Part shown: positions 1 through 10,418 of the stretch, one piece after another
Layout of the letters: the number at the start of each line of letters is the position of its first letter
Numbering within the stretch: position 1 is the first letter of the stretch
NCBI GenBank assembly: GCA_003013855.2
Contig: ML058385.1
Span: 806,001 to 870,000, forward strand
DNA: 64,000 bases
Direction of reading: 5' to 3'
Source of the DNA: Liriodendron chinense
Lineage: Eukaryota > Streptophyta > Magnoliopsida > Magnoliales > Magnoliaceae
Translations under genes and position numbers: made by a program
Notes under the pieces: model-generated
Databases searched by the model: none
What the model was told of the DNA's origin: nothing
What the model saw: the letters and a program-made list of their open reading frames with translations, nothing else

Positions 1-402
1 CTACTTGGTGAAGTAGTCGACTGCCACAAGTATGTACTCATAACCATTTGATGCTTTGGGACTGATCTTACCGATGATGTCGAGTCTCCACATGGAGAAG
101 GGCCAGGGGGTGGTCAGGTTGTATAATTCTGATGAGGGGGCATGGATTTGATTTGCATGCTCCTGACATTTGAAGCATTTTCTGACGTGCTGGCAGCAGT
201 TTGTCTCCATGGTGAGCCAATAGTAGCCGAGTCGTAGAATCTTCTTTGCCATCATGTGCCCGTTCATGTGTGGGCCATAGATTCCTTCGTGTATTTCCTT
301 CATGATCTTTGCAGCTTCTGTTTCATTGACGCATCGAAGGAGGATGTGATTATAGGATCGCTTGTAAAGAACTTCACCGCTGATGGTGAACTGGCCGGCC
401 AA
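1..402 (-). pseudogene. integrase N-terminal part, element A
   Basis: Beginning of a Ty3/gypsy integrase, running off the left edge. The HHCC zinc-binding region is visible (IHEGIYGPH, then KCFKCQ), followed by the start of the catalytic core with its first acidic residue (WRLDIIGKI) and VAVDYFTK at the edge. The remaining DDE residues are outside the window. Integrase inserts the reverse-transcribed DNA into the host chromosome. It is out of frame with the RNase H region just upstream (break near 403-415), so pol is interrupted here. Confidence 0.85.
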
Positions 403-414
403 ACGCTAAATGGT

Positions 415-1010
415 TCAGCGATCTGTTGCTGTTGCTGACTCTGGATACTCCTGGGTTTCGAGATATTGCTTGATGTCGGCATACCAGGGTTTGTCAGGGA
501 CAACTTCGGCTTCTTCTATTTGCAGGCAGAAAGCAGGTTCATCTTGAATTTCGACTGTGAGCTCCCATTCCGAAGCTCCTTTCGGTATCTCGATCATTAA
601 TGCAAGTGTGGCGAGAGCATCTGCAAACTTGTTCTTGGCTCTAGGCATGTATGAGAAGGTGACTTCTTTGAATTCTTCGATCAGATTTTCAAGATACACA
701 TGATATGGTATCAACTTCTCGTCCTTGGTTTTCCATTCGCCATTGGTCTGATTGATGATAAGCTGTGAGTCTCCAAATACTCGTAGCTTCTTGACGCCCA
801 GGATTATGGCTTCCTTTAAGCCAGCGATACATGCTTCGTACTCTGCCATGTTGTTGGTGCATTCGAATGCTATGCGTCTTGAGATAGGAATAGGGACATC
901 GTCTGGAGAGTAGAGGATTGCTCCAATACCCATTCCTTTAGAATTTGATGCGCCGTCGAAGAATAACGTCCACTCATCTTTCTTCTTTTCTTCTTCTTCA
1001 ATAAGTAAGA
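415..1010 (-). pseudogene. archaeal-type RNase H (second RNase H), element A
   Basis: A second RNase H-like domain between RT/RNase H and integrase, the diagnostic extra domain of Tat-lineage elements. Motifs in order: FFDGAS (first Asp, about position 945), NNMAEYEA (Glu), VFGDSQLI (Asp), NKFADALA (last Asp). All four catalytic acidic residues appear present. The open frame with a clear start covers 415-933; the FDGAS strand lies just before it, so I extended to about 1010. It degrades RNA in RNA:DNA hybrids during replication. The reading frame closes shortly before the integrase start. Confidence 0.8.
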
Positions 1011-1733
1011 GATCTTCATCAGGGAAGAACGTCTTGAGCGGTTGATAATCCAGGAGGGAGTCGGCCGTAAGATGATCGGCGAGGGCCTGCCCCTGATTGC
1101 CTTCTGAGTGACATAGGTGATGTCGAACTCAGACAGGAGTAGCTGCCATTTGGCTATCCTTCCAGTGAGTGCCGGTTTCTCAAACAGGTACTTGAGCGGA
1201 TCCATGTAAGCGAGGAGGAGAATAGGGAATGCAATCATGTATTGATGGAGTCGTTGAGTTGCCCAGACTAGGGCGAGGCAAGTCTTCTCGATCGGGGAAT
1301 ACCTGGTCTCGTAGTCAGTGAACTTTCGGCTCAAATAATATATTTCTTGTTCCTTCTTCCCGGTCTCGTTGTGCTGGCCGAGGACACCGCCGATGGCTTC
1401 TGCTGCTACCGAGATGTAAAACAATAGTGGACGTCCAGGAGTGGGTGGCACTAGGACTGGAGGATTGATGAGATATCTCTTGATGCGGTCGAAGGCGACT
1501 TGGCAATCATCATTCCATTCTTTTGGAACATTCTTCCGGAGGAGCTTGAAAATGGGCTCACAAATAGGTGTGAGCTGTGCGATGAAGCGACTGATGTATT
1601 GAATTCTGCCGAGGAAGCCACGAATTTTCTTCTTTGTTTTAGGAGGGGGCATCTCGATGATTGCTCTGGTTTTGGTCTCGTCGACCGTGATGCCATCCTC
1701 GCTCACCATAAAGTCGAGGAGCTTACCTCCCAT
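870..1733 (-). pseudogene. RT thumb/connection and degenerate first RNase H, element A
   Basis: Continues RT after a stop near 1750. It carries IEMPPPKTKKKIRGFLGRIQ (RT thumb) and the RNase H region with YYLSRKFTDYE and IEKTCLALVWA. The first catalytic strand, normally TDAS in gypsy elements, reads LLFYISVAAEAIGG and lacks the Asp. This fits the idea that in Tat elements the original RNase H became structural and the second one took over. After GRIAKWQLLLSEFDITYV the frame shifts near 1090, so the last part of the open frame is noise. Confidence 0.8.
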
Positions 1734-1751
1734 TGCACCGAAGACACATTT

Positions 1752-1949
1752 CTAAGGGTTGAGACGGAGCTTGTACTTTTCTAATCTGTTGAATAACTTC
1801 TTCAGATCTTCAAAGTGTCCTTCAATTGTGCGAGATTTGACGATCATATCGTGCACATATACTTCAAGCTCTTTGTTCATCATGTCATGGAATAGTGCTG
1901 TCATTGCTCGCTGATATGTTGCTCCTGTGTTCTTCAGACCGAACGGCAT
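1752..1949 (-). pseudogene. RT palm fragment with altered catalytic motif, element A
   Basis: Reverse transcriptase palm: MPFGLKNTGATYQRAM followed by VYVHDMIVKS. The catalytic box is normally YVDD; here the first Asp is His (YVHD), which should abolish polymerisation. The fragment is flanked by a frame change near 1950-1970 and an in-frame stop near 1750 (LRLNP, stop, KCVFG). It belongs with the segments at 1970-2869 and 870-1733, once a single pol frame. Confidence 0.85.
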
Positions 1950-1969
1950 TAACCTGAACAGAAGGTTCC

Positions 1970-2869
1970 CTAGGGAGTGATGAACGATGTCTTCTCGCGA
2001 TCTTCGACGGCCATCTTGATCTGATTGTAACCTGAGAACCCGTCCATGAATGAGAAGACCTTGTATCCAGCAGTATTGTCGACCAGAGTGTCGATATGTG
2101 GCAAAGGGAAGTCATCTTTAGGACTGGCCTTGTTGAGATCTCGAAAGTCGATGCACATTCGAACCTTGCCATCCTTCTTTGGTACTGGTACGATGTTGGC
2201 GAGCCATTCAGGGTAGTTGGAGACTACCAAGAATCCCGCGTTGTACTGCTTAATGACTTCATCTAGGACTTTCAGAGCCCATTCTGGCTTCATTCTTCGA
2301 AGTTTCTGCTTCACTGGCTTCATATCTGCCTTGGTTGGCAGATGGTGTACAACGAGCCCTTCATCGAGCCCCAGCATGTCTTCATATGAGAACGCGAAGT
2401 TGGACAATCTTGGAGTTAGGAACTCTATCATTTTCTGTTTCATCTCAGGTGGCAACGATTTTCCAATGCGTACTTCCCTAGGGATCTCAGGTGTCCCCAA
2501 GTTTACTATCTCGAAATCATCGGCTACAACATTAGCTTTGGATTCGAACTTTTTGAGGAGATCCTCTAGTTCGGGAGCTGGATCATCATCTTCCTCATCC
2601 CGATCTTTGTCCAGACCCATGAGCTCGAAGTCTAATTCGATGTCAAAATCATATGATTCGACTTCAAACTCATGTGACTCTTTAGACGAACTTGGCACAC
2701 TATTAAATGCAGGAAAAGAAATGTTTTTTGGTTTTTGAGAATTTTCTGAAATGGAAATGCTAGATGTTTTTGGCTTTTGAAAATTTTTTGATTTTTTTGG
2801 ATTTTCGAAATTCACAGGACTTTGAACAAGTGGGCATTGCAGACCATGATTGAGCCCAACTTGTTCCAA
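1970..2869 (-). pseudogene. RT N-terminal part and acidic linker, element A
   Basis: First half of the RT domain preceded by a low-complexity linker. The linker has DRDEEDDDPAPELEDLL and the pol-entry motif EIVNLGTPEIPREVRIG. RT motifs follow: KPVKQKLRRMKPEWALKV, YPEWLANIVPVPKKDG, KVRMCIDFRDLNKASPKDD, FPLPHIDTLVDNTAGY and FSFMDGFSGYNQIKMA (catalytic Asp in FMDGFSG kept). The frame ends at FITP near 1970. Together with 1752-1949 it covers the RT fingers and palm. Confidence 0.85.
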
Positions 2870-3696
2870 AGTTTCGATCGCTGCTTAAACAGGCGTTTTT
2901 TTTGGAAGCCAGAGCCCTCAGATGGCTCTTTGGCTGATTCAAAAGTTAGGGGAACGGATGACCATTTAGGACCCCACACTTCCTCCCCTAAAGAGGTGGG
3001 GGTTGATGATTCGGGCAAAGAATCACAGCCTGGCCCAATGACCATGATTTCTTGCTGGTCGGGTTCGAGATCTGAGTCGTACTCAGTCCCTCCCGGATCA
3101 CTTACTTCGCATTGCAGTTCGTCTGGTTCCACGGCTAGACACAAGTTTGGAATCTGGACATCAGACCAATCTAGGGCTGGTCACTTCCCTTTCTTGGTCC
3201 AATGGATGGGCTGCTTCTGCCCCTGGCTGATGATTGATGATGTTGATTCTGCAGAGATGGGCGAGTCGTGCCCCTTGCTGATTGATGCTGAGATGGGCAA
3301 GTTGTGCCCCTGGCTGATTGATGCTGAGATGGGCAAGTTGTGCCCCTGGTTGGGAGCAGGTATCAGAGTAACCTGGTCCTGAAGCTGTTGTATTTGACTT
3401 CCTTCTTCGTCTTCATTATTTCCTTCTTCTTCTGGAGGCTTAGACGGTTCAAGAATCTGATCCCATCGAATGGGGGGCCACGTGGCCCAAACTAGGCTCA
3501 TCGGGAGGCCTTTGTGTAATGCAGTTGGTTGATTCCCTCCTGGATCTTTGCAAGGTTCTCCTGGCTTGACGAATTGGATGGGTGAGCACCGAAATTTCTT
3601 CTTTCTTTTATCCATGAAGATTGCCTTGTATCTGAGTCCCCATTTGCGTTGGTTATATATCAGCGGTACCTTTCTAGACTTGAAGTGATTCTTCAT
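2870..3696 (-). pseudogene. protease-RT spacer of element A, with a 36-bp repeat
   Basis: Low-complexity stretch between protease and RT with no recognised domain. Two open pieces are visible, about 2812-3144 and 3181-3696. The second contains three tandem copies of a 36-bp unit (starting about 3254, 3290, 3326 on the plus strand), giving repeated GHNLPISASIS peptides, and ends in QPIHWTKKGK. The 5' part carries basic sequence (MDKRKKKFRCSPIQ). Such linkers vary greatly in gypsy polyproteins. I assign no function. Confidence 0.5.
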
Positions 3697-3772
3697 CGGT
3701 ATTTGAGGCTCAGACGCTCTGCCGGTGAAAAGACACGGTCCACCCTTATCAGTTCTGGATTGGCGATAGAGT

Positions 3773-4250
3773 TCACAGTCTCGAATTCGAAACTATGAAA
3801 CAGGATGTCTTCTTTAGAGTGCTGGATATCGATGACCGGGTGTCTGGTTCAGTGGCAGCAGCATTGGAAGGAATGATGAGCTCTTTCTCTGCATGGATAG
3901 AGATCACTTGATTTCCACAGATGTATTTCACTCGTTGATGCAGGGTTGACGGCACAGCTCCAACCTTGTGCAGCCAAGGTCGTACGAGCAACATGTTGAA
4001 AGAGGCTGATATATCCAGAATTTGGAATGTGATGGTAGAGATTTCCGGACCTATCTGTACCTCTATGTCGACCTCCCCTTCCACTGATCGGTGGGTGTTG
4101 TCGAATGCTCTGACACATATGGTGCTGGGCCGGAATGAAGAAGGACTGATTCCCAGACGTTCTGCAGTCTTAAGTGGGCATACGTTTAAGCTCGAGCCAT
4201 TATCAATAAGGACCAGTGGGACGCAGAGGTCTTTATATCGTAAGGCTATG
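3773..4250 (-). pseudogene. aspartic protease, element A
   Basis: Retroviral-type aspartic protease region. Active-site motif LVLIDNGSSLNVCPL is readable on the minus strand at about 4165-4212, followed by KTAERLGISPS. The flap/core part at 3773-4084 has FQILDISASFNMLLVRPWLH and GAVPSTLHQ. Tat-lineage proteases normally read LLGRPW; here Gly is Val. The domain cleaves the Gag-Pol precursor. The entry from the gag side is frame-shifted near 4250, where the upstream frame ends in GQIMGDPST. Confidence 0.8.
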
Positions 4251-5216
4251 TTGAGGGATCGCCCATGATTTGTCCTTCTGGTGGCAACTCATTATCTGTG
4301 AAGGTGATGGCGCACGGAGCCAGGAGTTGTCCAATCATCAATGCTATCATTTCCGGTGCCGTATCAGAGGAGACGTGAGCATCGTTCAAGGTCTTGGCAA
4401 ACATTTCTCGGTGTATGCGAGATGTGCAGAGTAGCTCCCATACTGAGATTTGCGCAGGGATTGACTTGAGCTGAGTCGCCACATCGTATGCGGCTTCATT
4501 TTTGTTGCCGAGGCCTGAAAGAGTGCCTTTGGGATCTCCTCTGTTTTGATTATCTCTTCGGATGCAACGCCCGTTGGGATTCATGTTCCCCACTTCCGCA
4601 CATTCTAGATAGTGCCATGGGACCTCTTTATAACTTTCCTCACCTTTGCCTTCTAGGATCACCGGTTCTTGCAACGGTGCAGGTGTGGGTACCAGATCTT
4701 CCTCGTATGGAGCTTTTGCCTTGAGAACTACATTGTTGCCTGTGCTGAAGGGGTAATATCGAGGCTTGTCTTCATAGATCACATAAGGTTGCGGTCCTGG
4801 CTTGACCGTTCCTGGAGCAGGAGGCTCCCATGGAATGAATACTGGTCCTCTTGATATGGCAGGAGGTTTCTCTGTTCGTCCCAGCTGCCGTAGTGTGATT
4901 GACACGCCTCCGGGATTTGCCCCTTGCAATATGATTGGCTCAACTGGAGGAGCTCCTTCCAATACAATAGGTTCTTGCTGCTGATGAGTATAATCCCTCA
5001 ATTGCGGATTGGATTGTTCTTGAACTGGAGTTGCCCCTTGCAAGATGACAGGTTCGTATGTGGGCTCGATGTATGATTGTGCTCCTTCAGGACGACTGGT
5101 TCCCAGCATGAATGGTTGTAAGGTGCCCCTTGAACAACTGGTACATCATATGGAAGTGCTCCTTCGAGTACTACTGGCTCAGAGACTGAAGGAGGAAAGG
5201 GACTTGCCCCTTGCAT
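4246..5216 (-). pseudogene. gag-protease linker with EPVILEGA-type repeats, element A
   Basis: C-terminal Gag/protease linker. The N-terminal half has many imperfect copies of a short peptide of the form EP-(V/I)-(I/V)-L-(E/Q)-G-A-x-P (for example EPVILQGATP, EPIVLEGAPP, EPIILQGANP), spanning a frame change near 5100. The C-terminal half has the Tat-type sequence AAYDVATQLKSIPAQISVWE followed by LLCTSRIHREMFAKTLNDAHV and ITFTDNELPPEG, which normally leads into protease. Function of the repeated peptide is unknown. Confidence 0.65.
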
Positions 5217-5385
5217 GATCGGAGGAGGATTTGTTGGCCCATAAGTGTAGGCATGAATGGATTAGATGGGGGAGAAGAAGCGATCGAGGCGTTCTCCTTC
5301 TTCTATGCTGTTGACGAGGGGCTTCGAGATGAACTGGGATCCGTCGGATGTTGAGGCAGAGGATTCTGAAGAATGTTGGTGGAAG

Positions 5386-5601
5386 CTAATCTGCGGGAGA
5401 CCCAGGGACCGAGATGACGATCTTGCGGTCGTCAATCAGATCTTGTATGGCATTCTTCAAAGTAAAGCACCGATCAGTAGTATGGCCACGCCCTTGATGG
5501 TAGGCACAATACTTATTTTCCTGGTAATTCGGAGGCAGAGGATGAGGAGGAGGCCTGGGTGCCATTAGAGTGAGTAACTGCTTTTGTACCAGCATAGTCA
5601 T
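5386..5601 (-). pseudogene. Gag zinc-knuckle region, element A
   Basis: Short open segment with CAYHQGRGHTTDRC followed by FTLKNAIQDLIDDRKI. This is the CxxH...H...C knuckle-like sequence typical of Tat-lineage Gag and likely binds genomic RNA. It sits between the Gag core (5778-6485) and the proline-rich linker. Frame changes on both sides separate it from the rest of Gag. Confidence 0.65.
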
Positions 5602-5777
5602 GACTTGACTAAGTGGCTGAGTAAGTGGAGTGAACTTCCTGAGCTCCCTGTAATTCTGCCTGTTCTGTTATGAGTATTGACCATTCCTTCTGAACTGCTG
5701 CTGCTGTCGAGGTGGTTGTGGCTGTGGTTGCAGATTTGGTCGTGGTTGATACCTCTAAGGTTGGTGCTGAACCTGAT

Positions 5778-6485
5778 TCAGCTGATGCTGTTGATGTCCT
5801 GTGGGGGAGCGTATTGATTACCCTGAGAAGTGGTGCTGATGTTGTTTACCTCTGTCGGGTGGGGAGGAGAACCGCTTCGGTTTCCATTTCCATATCCGAT
5901 GGGTCTTCCCTCCACTCTGTTCCTCTTGACTGGAGTGGCTTGATGAGGCCATGGGGAGATTGTCTCGGCACGGATTCCTGCTTCGACTTGTTCTGCAGCA
6001 CGGATTAGCTGTGAGAAGTTCGCATATGGATGCGAGATGAGATATCCAGATATGCCTGGATATGTTGAATGAACAATCATGGAGATTTGTTCTTCGTCGT
6101 CGATAGGTGTCCGCATTCTGGCTGCCATAGCTCGCCAACGTCCCACATAAGCTGATAGTGTTTCATCACTCCTTTGCCCGAGAGCCACGAGGTCGGCTCT
6201 TCTGGGTGCCATGTTGAGATTGTACGCGAATCTGTCGACGAAAGCCTGGGAAAGTTGTTCCCATGTCCTGATGCGGTGGCAGTCCAATGAGGTGTACCAA
6301 TCTAGGGCATCGCCTTTCAGGGATTTTTGGAACAAACGAATAAGGGCCCCTTCATTTTCTGAGATTACACTCAGCTCTCCACAAAAGGCCTTGAGATGTG
6401 CTGTGGGACAACCGCTGCCATCGTATCTTTTGAATTTGGGTACCTCAAAGTTTTGAGGTACTTGAGCATCTAGGAAAGGACACAA
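5778..6485 (-). pseudogene. Gag core (retrotransposon gag domain), element A
   Basis: Capsid-like Gag domain: PQNFEVPKFKRYDGSG, HLKAFCGELSVISENEGALI, FQKSLKGDALDWYTSLD, TWEQLSQAFVDRFAYNLNMA, then DETLSAYVGRWR. This is the order and wording of Tat-type Gag. Gag forms the particle and packages element RNA. A 235-residue frame survives intact here; its C-terminus is rich in Q, N and S (5780-5950). Confidence 0.85.
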
Positions 6486-7629
6486 GTCTCTGAACTTGGT
6501 CGAAGGTAGATCGATTCCTTGTTGTCGCTGAAGCTGATTTTGCAGGATCTAGAACTGCTCCCGCAACTCGTCCAGTCCTGAGTGATCCGTTCGAGCGACT
6601 GGTGCCTCTTGGAGTAAGGCACGTTCTTCTTCGGCATAGTGGTCGATGTCTTCGACCCTATGTGCTTGCTGAAAAGCAACCGCGGGTTGCTGAAGTTGAT
6701 TTGATGATTGAACTGGATTCTGATGAACTTGTGCTTGAAATGATGGCAACTGAACTGGAGATTGTACTGAAGGTTGAACTGGAACTTGCTGGAAATTAAC
6801 TGGAGATTGCTGAATTGAAGATTATTGGAAATTAACTGGATTTTGCTGAATTGAAGATTGCTGGAAATTAACTGGAATCCCATCGGCGGGGATGTGCTGG
6901 AATTGAAAAGTGCTCCTGTTTGCAGGAGGCTGAGATGCTGGGAAGTGACCCCCTTGTTGGGTATTCGCCACTGTCCGCTGATTGGTGTGGGCTTGACACT
7001 GACCCCATTGTGGGCATTCGCCAGTGCTGTCCCTATTGCTGGAAATTGAATTGAAATCCCATCAGCGGGGATGTGCTGAAATTGAAAAGGTGTCCCATTG
7101 GTGGGGACATGCTGAGATCTACTGAGACTGTTGTTTACAAGATTGACTGGAAGCTGACTGGAAGTTCCTGCGACTGGAGTGCTCTGAGATGGCCCTGTCG
7201 TCGCGGGAAGGTATTGAGGAGGATGCCCCATAGCGAGGGGCTGAGACGGCTGCTGTCGGTAGTCTTGGGCAGACTCCGATGGTTGTGCTTGATTTGAACT
7301 GGAGGTCGGAGGGATCCGGCATGGTTGCTGAGACTGCTGAACTAGGCCAACCTGATTGTTGGCTGCTGCGGTGGCTTGTGCTTGCATGAATTGCAAGAGC
7401 ATTTCTTGCATTGCTCTCATTCCTTGTGCCAATTCTTGTATGATTGGCGTATTATCAATGGGCTATTGCGCTGGAGGTTGCGCTTCGGTCATCTCAAGAG
7501 CAGGGAAGATGTGAGTTTCTTCTTCGGAGTCGGACATGGCTTGCTGTGCTCGAGTGGGATTATGCTGCGGAAGTGAAGTTGTTTCCGAACACGTTGAGCC
7601 CGAGGAGGCATAATGGTGAGGACTATACT
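6470..7629 (-). pseudogene. Gag N-terminal region, low complexity, element A
   Basis: N-terminal Gag: an amphipathic stretch (GMRAMQEMLLQFMQAQ) followed by several hundred residues rich in Q, S, N and P. DNA at about 6700-7100 contains degenerate tandem repeats around AATTAACTGGA and a duplicated phrase (CCCATC-GCGGGGATGTGCTG at about 6887 and 7058). A stop near 7460 separates it from an acidic leader (AMSDSEEETHIFPALEM). The native start codon is not certain because element B is inserted at 7629/7630, close to the gag start. Confidence 0.6.
7625..7629. other. target-site duplication ATACT, left copy (element B)
   Basis: ATACT directly abuts the left end of element B. The same five bases follow its right end at 26670-26674. 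A perfect 5-bp duplication shows that 7630-26669 entered as one unit by integrase-mediated insertion into element A. Confidence 0.95.
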
Positions 7630-8512
7630 TGTTAGAACTAGAGAAATGAACATTCTTTGGGATGTTGTGTTTTGTTGCTCTGGGGGCTCTGAGTAATGGA
7701 AACATTCATAGACAGTCATGAGCATTCACAAAAGTACACACGAAGAGATATCGCAAGGCGAATTTTATTCCAGAGATTCTGAGATCTTGTACATTCCAGG
7801 CCGTGGTCTGGCACGGACCCTTAATTACATCGCATAATCGATGACCCTTGATTAGAAGGCAAAAGACTAGTCAGCCGGGACTAGGTTTTTAGAGTTTACG
7901 GCCATGGGGCCGGTATTTGTTTTACTGTACTAAGCCACTTTGTGTTAGTCGGATGTCTATGTCGCATGTTTTGGTCGGAGATCCGGGTCAGGACTGTAGG
8001 GTTTATTACTGAGAGGGACAACTCTGGGCCCGCGCCTGTCAATGTAGGGACAGGTGACCTCGGGAAGTCCGTTCTACAGTTATGTGTACCTGCGCAGTCT
8101 AACCGGCGGGTACCGTTTTAGATGGGTAGGGCATCGACTACTACATTGTGGCAGTTGAGTAGTTGGTTTGTAAGGGATCGAAACTCTTCAGCACGGTTTA
8201 CTGTGGTAATCAAGGCCCGGCTAAGCTAGTCTTTTAGCACAAATCGGGTCATGCCTTTTGTAGTGAACGTAAATATTAGCATATCTGCTTAACCCCAGAT
8301 GTTGGCGACTCCTTTCCGGGAAGTTACCCCGTTCATCGCATCGAATAGGGTTTAATCTTGAAGATGCTCGATTCTGCTCATTTAGGGTTCCCGAAACGTT
8401 TGCTTGGCCGTTCCATTGCGTCCGGAATGCTCGAAATACCTAAGACTGGTCCCAAAAATACTCAAAATTGAGCCCGATGTGCCTGCTAACATGATCTGTA
8501 AATTGGCTGATT

Positions 8513-9250
8513 TCTGGGTGCGTGAGCCCTGATTTACGGGTGCATGGGGGCTCCACGCACCTGTCAATTCGTCAAAGATTTTTAGACGATTTTGAGGGTG
8601 CGTTGGTGCATGTTCGGGGTGCGTTGATGCACTTCACCAATTCGGACTTGCTGGATTTACAGACACGTGGGTGCTGAATTGACGGATGCGTGGTTCCCTT
8701 TTTTTTTGATGCGTGAACTTCTTTTACAGGTGCGTTTTAAATGTATGAAGTCCAGACCTTAGACGTGTCCGCACCCAAAATGGGGTTCTGGTGGAAGGAG
8801 TGGGAGCTCAGGCGAGGGTTCCGGTAAGCCTTTTTTGGGTTTCCGGCGGGCGGAGCTCTCTCTCTCTCTCTCGGTCTCTTGATCTCTCTCAAATGAAGCA
8901 TCGGAGGGGTATTTATAGGTGAAGTCAACCAATAGCAGGGCGCCACGTGTCACACATCCATAAAATGCTCTCCACGCACCTGTTTACTTCATCGCAGGTC
9001 CGATGATCATACGGGTGCGTGGGGTTTACTTGTTGGGTGCGAGAGGTTCCACGCACCTGGAAACTATCTCATAATCTGTCCATTGATTGTGGGGTGCGTT
9101 GACCATCTTTCAAGGTGCGTTGGATGCGTGGTCCTTCACGAAATGGTGGGCCAGCGTACTGTTTTCAAGGGTGCGTGGGATATAACTTACAGGTGAGTTG
9201 GGCTCCATGCACCTGTGAGTGAGTGTCGGTTTTTAGGGTGCGTTGGACAC
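8513..9250. repeat. GGTGCGTGGG / CCCACGCACC motif cluster within LTR B
   Basis: About a dozen copies of GGTGCGTGGG-like words in both orientations, spaced at roughly 30-70 bp. Neighbouring opposite copies can pair as hairpins. The 5' LTR repeats the same cluster at about 25640-26375. No protein frame explains it. Confidence 0.75.
8910..8918 (-). promoter_or_regulatory. TATA box of element B 3' LTR
   Basis: Minus-strand CTATAAATA followed by CCCCTCC. CCAAT box (ATTGG on the minus strand, 8929-8933) lies just upstream. The same arrangement occurs in the 5' LTR at 26037-26045, in element C at 53180-53188 and in element A at 27559-27567. Confidence 0.75.
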
Positions 9251-9542
9251 GTAAATGTTGGCTCCATCGATTGGGTTTTGATTTTTGGAGGGTTTGTGGG
9301 GCCCGTTTCTTTGCGCAACCACTTGCAGTGTTCATCACAAATCGTATAGGAGTCACGGGTCTGATTTAGAACAGTTTTAATCACGGAGATCAGCGGGGTC
9401 CACTAGTGAATTTGGCTAAGTCCAGGGAAGTCACGTATTCCTTCGTCTTGCGTGCACCGGGAGGCGTTCTTTGCGCGATCCCTTCAGGAGTGTATGGTTA
9501 TTTAGCTTATTTTAAGAGTGTCCACTATTTGGGACCCCAACA

Positions 9543-9553
9543 GATGCCCCTCC
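9543..9553 (-). other. polypurine tract of element B
   Basis: On the minus strand GGAGGGGCATC directly precedes the 3' LTR start TGTTGGGG. This is the expected plus-strand DNA primer position. The 11 bases are identical in element C (53992-54002). Confidence 0.8.
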
Positions 9554-9612
9554 GGTGGGTTGCGGCAGGCGCGTGATTGGCTGGTGCGACACACCGGACT
9601 TTCCGGGTCCCA

Positions 9613-9622
9613 CTATAAATAG
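9613..9622 (+). promoter_or_regulatory. TATA box of the antisense gene, element B
   Basis: CTATAAATAG on the plus strand, 71 bp past the LTR edge. Element C has CTATAAATA at 54062-54070, also 71 bp from its LTR edge, although the DNA between has diverged. Conserved spacing supports a real promoter for the plus-strand gene. Transcription would start near 9645 (inferred). Confidence 0.7.
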
Positions 9623-10418
9623 ATGAGTCAGCTCATTCTCATCATTTCACTGTTCTTTGCCAGACCTCTCACATCAGGCCCACGCACCCTTTTATTCTCC
9701 AACGCGTCCAACAATTGTCTCCGACGCACCCATTTAATCCGTACGCACCCTCTTATTCGAGGTACTTGGGTTTTTAGCGGTGCGTGGGGTGCGTTCGCAC
9801 CCTGTATTTTTGTACTCCGAACTTCGAGTTTTCCTTTTGGATGCGTGAGCTGGCATGCACCTGTAAATCCCTTGGATTTTTGGACATCGTCGGTTTTCTG
9901 GGTGCGTAAGGGTCTACGCACCCTTCGTCAACCTGGGCGGGCCTTGGTGCCTCACGCACCATACAAATGGGTTGAGTGGACCTTTTTAGGGTGCGTGGGA
10001 CGCACACGCACCCAGCTGGTGATCGGCCAAAGGATGTATTTATTGGGTGCACCCTTCGACTGTTTTGAGACGTTGCCCTTCACGCACCCGAAAATCGGGG
10101 CCTTCATAAGTTTTAAGGGTGCGTGGGGTCTTACTCACCTGGAAATGTGGCATCCTCTTGATTTTCTGGGTGCGTGGACTCACGCATCCGGTTCCACAGG
10201 ACTTGTAAAATTTTGTCTAAATAATTTTCTGCGAAGCTGGACGTTTGAAGTGTATGAGCCCCTTAACCTCTGCCTCGTATTTGGGCATTCATATTCAGGT
10301 TTTTTTTCAAGGAGGCGTAGGGTCTCATAGACTTTCGGGCTTTCCTAGATCGCATTAGTTTCGGGGGCAATTCCCATGGTGGCCTTAAGTAACGTTTCGA
10401 GCATACCTGGGCGTCCTC
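9623..10418 (+). repeat. leader of the antisense gene with second GTGCGTGGG cluster
   Basis: No credible coding sequence. Between 9670 and 10190 there are about a dozen GGTGCGTGGG or CCCACGCACC words in mixed orientation, including a tight inverted pair at 9990-10014. The same words fill the LTR. The corresponding region of element C (54120-54860) keeps the words but little else. They would lie in the 5' transcribed leader of the antisense gene. Confidence 0.6.

Larger units (their letters stand above)
7630..9542 (-). repeat. 3' LTR of element B
   Basis: 1,913 bp. In element sense it begins TGTTGGGGTCCC and ends TTCTAACA. It is nearly identical to 24756-26669. Minus-strand TATA box at 8910-8918 with a CCAAT box about 11 bp upstream of it. 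A CT/GA run (8854-8890) lies just downstream of the TATA in element sense. Clusters of GGTGCGTGGG and its complement flank the promoter on both sides (about 8513-8735 and 8970-9250). Confidence 0.95.

Noticed and set aside
2217..2738. 173-codon plus-strand frame opposite RT
   Set aside because: Ser-rich shadow of the minus-strand pol.
9623..10330. 235-codon plus-strand frame beginning MSQLILIISLFF
   Set aside because: Its residues follow the GTGCGTGGG/CACGCACCC repeats in shifting frames (AWG, CVG, HAP words); element C has no matching frame.
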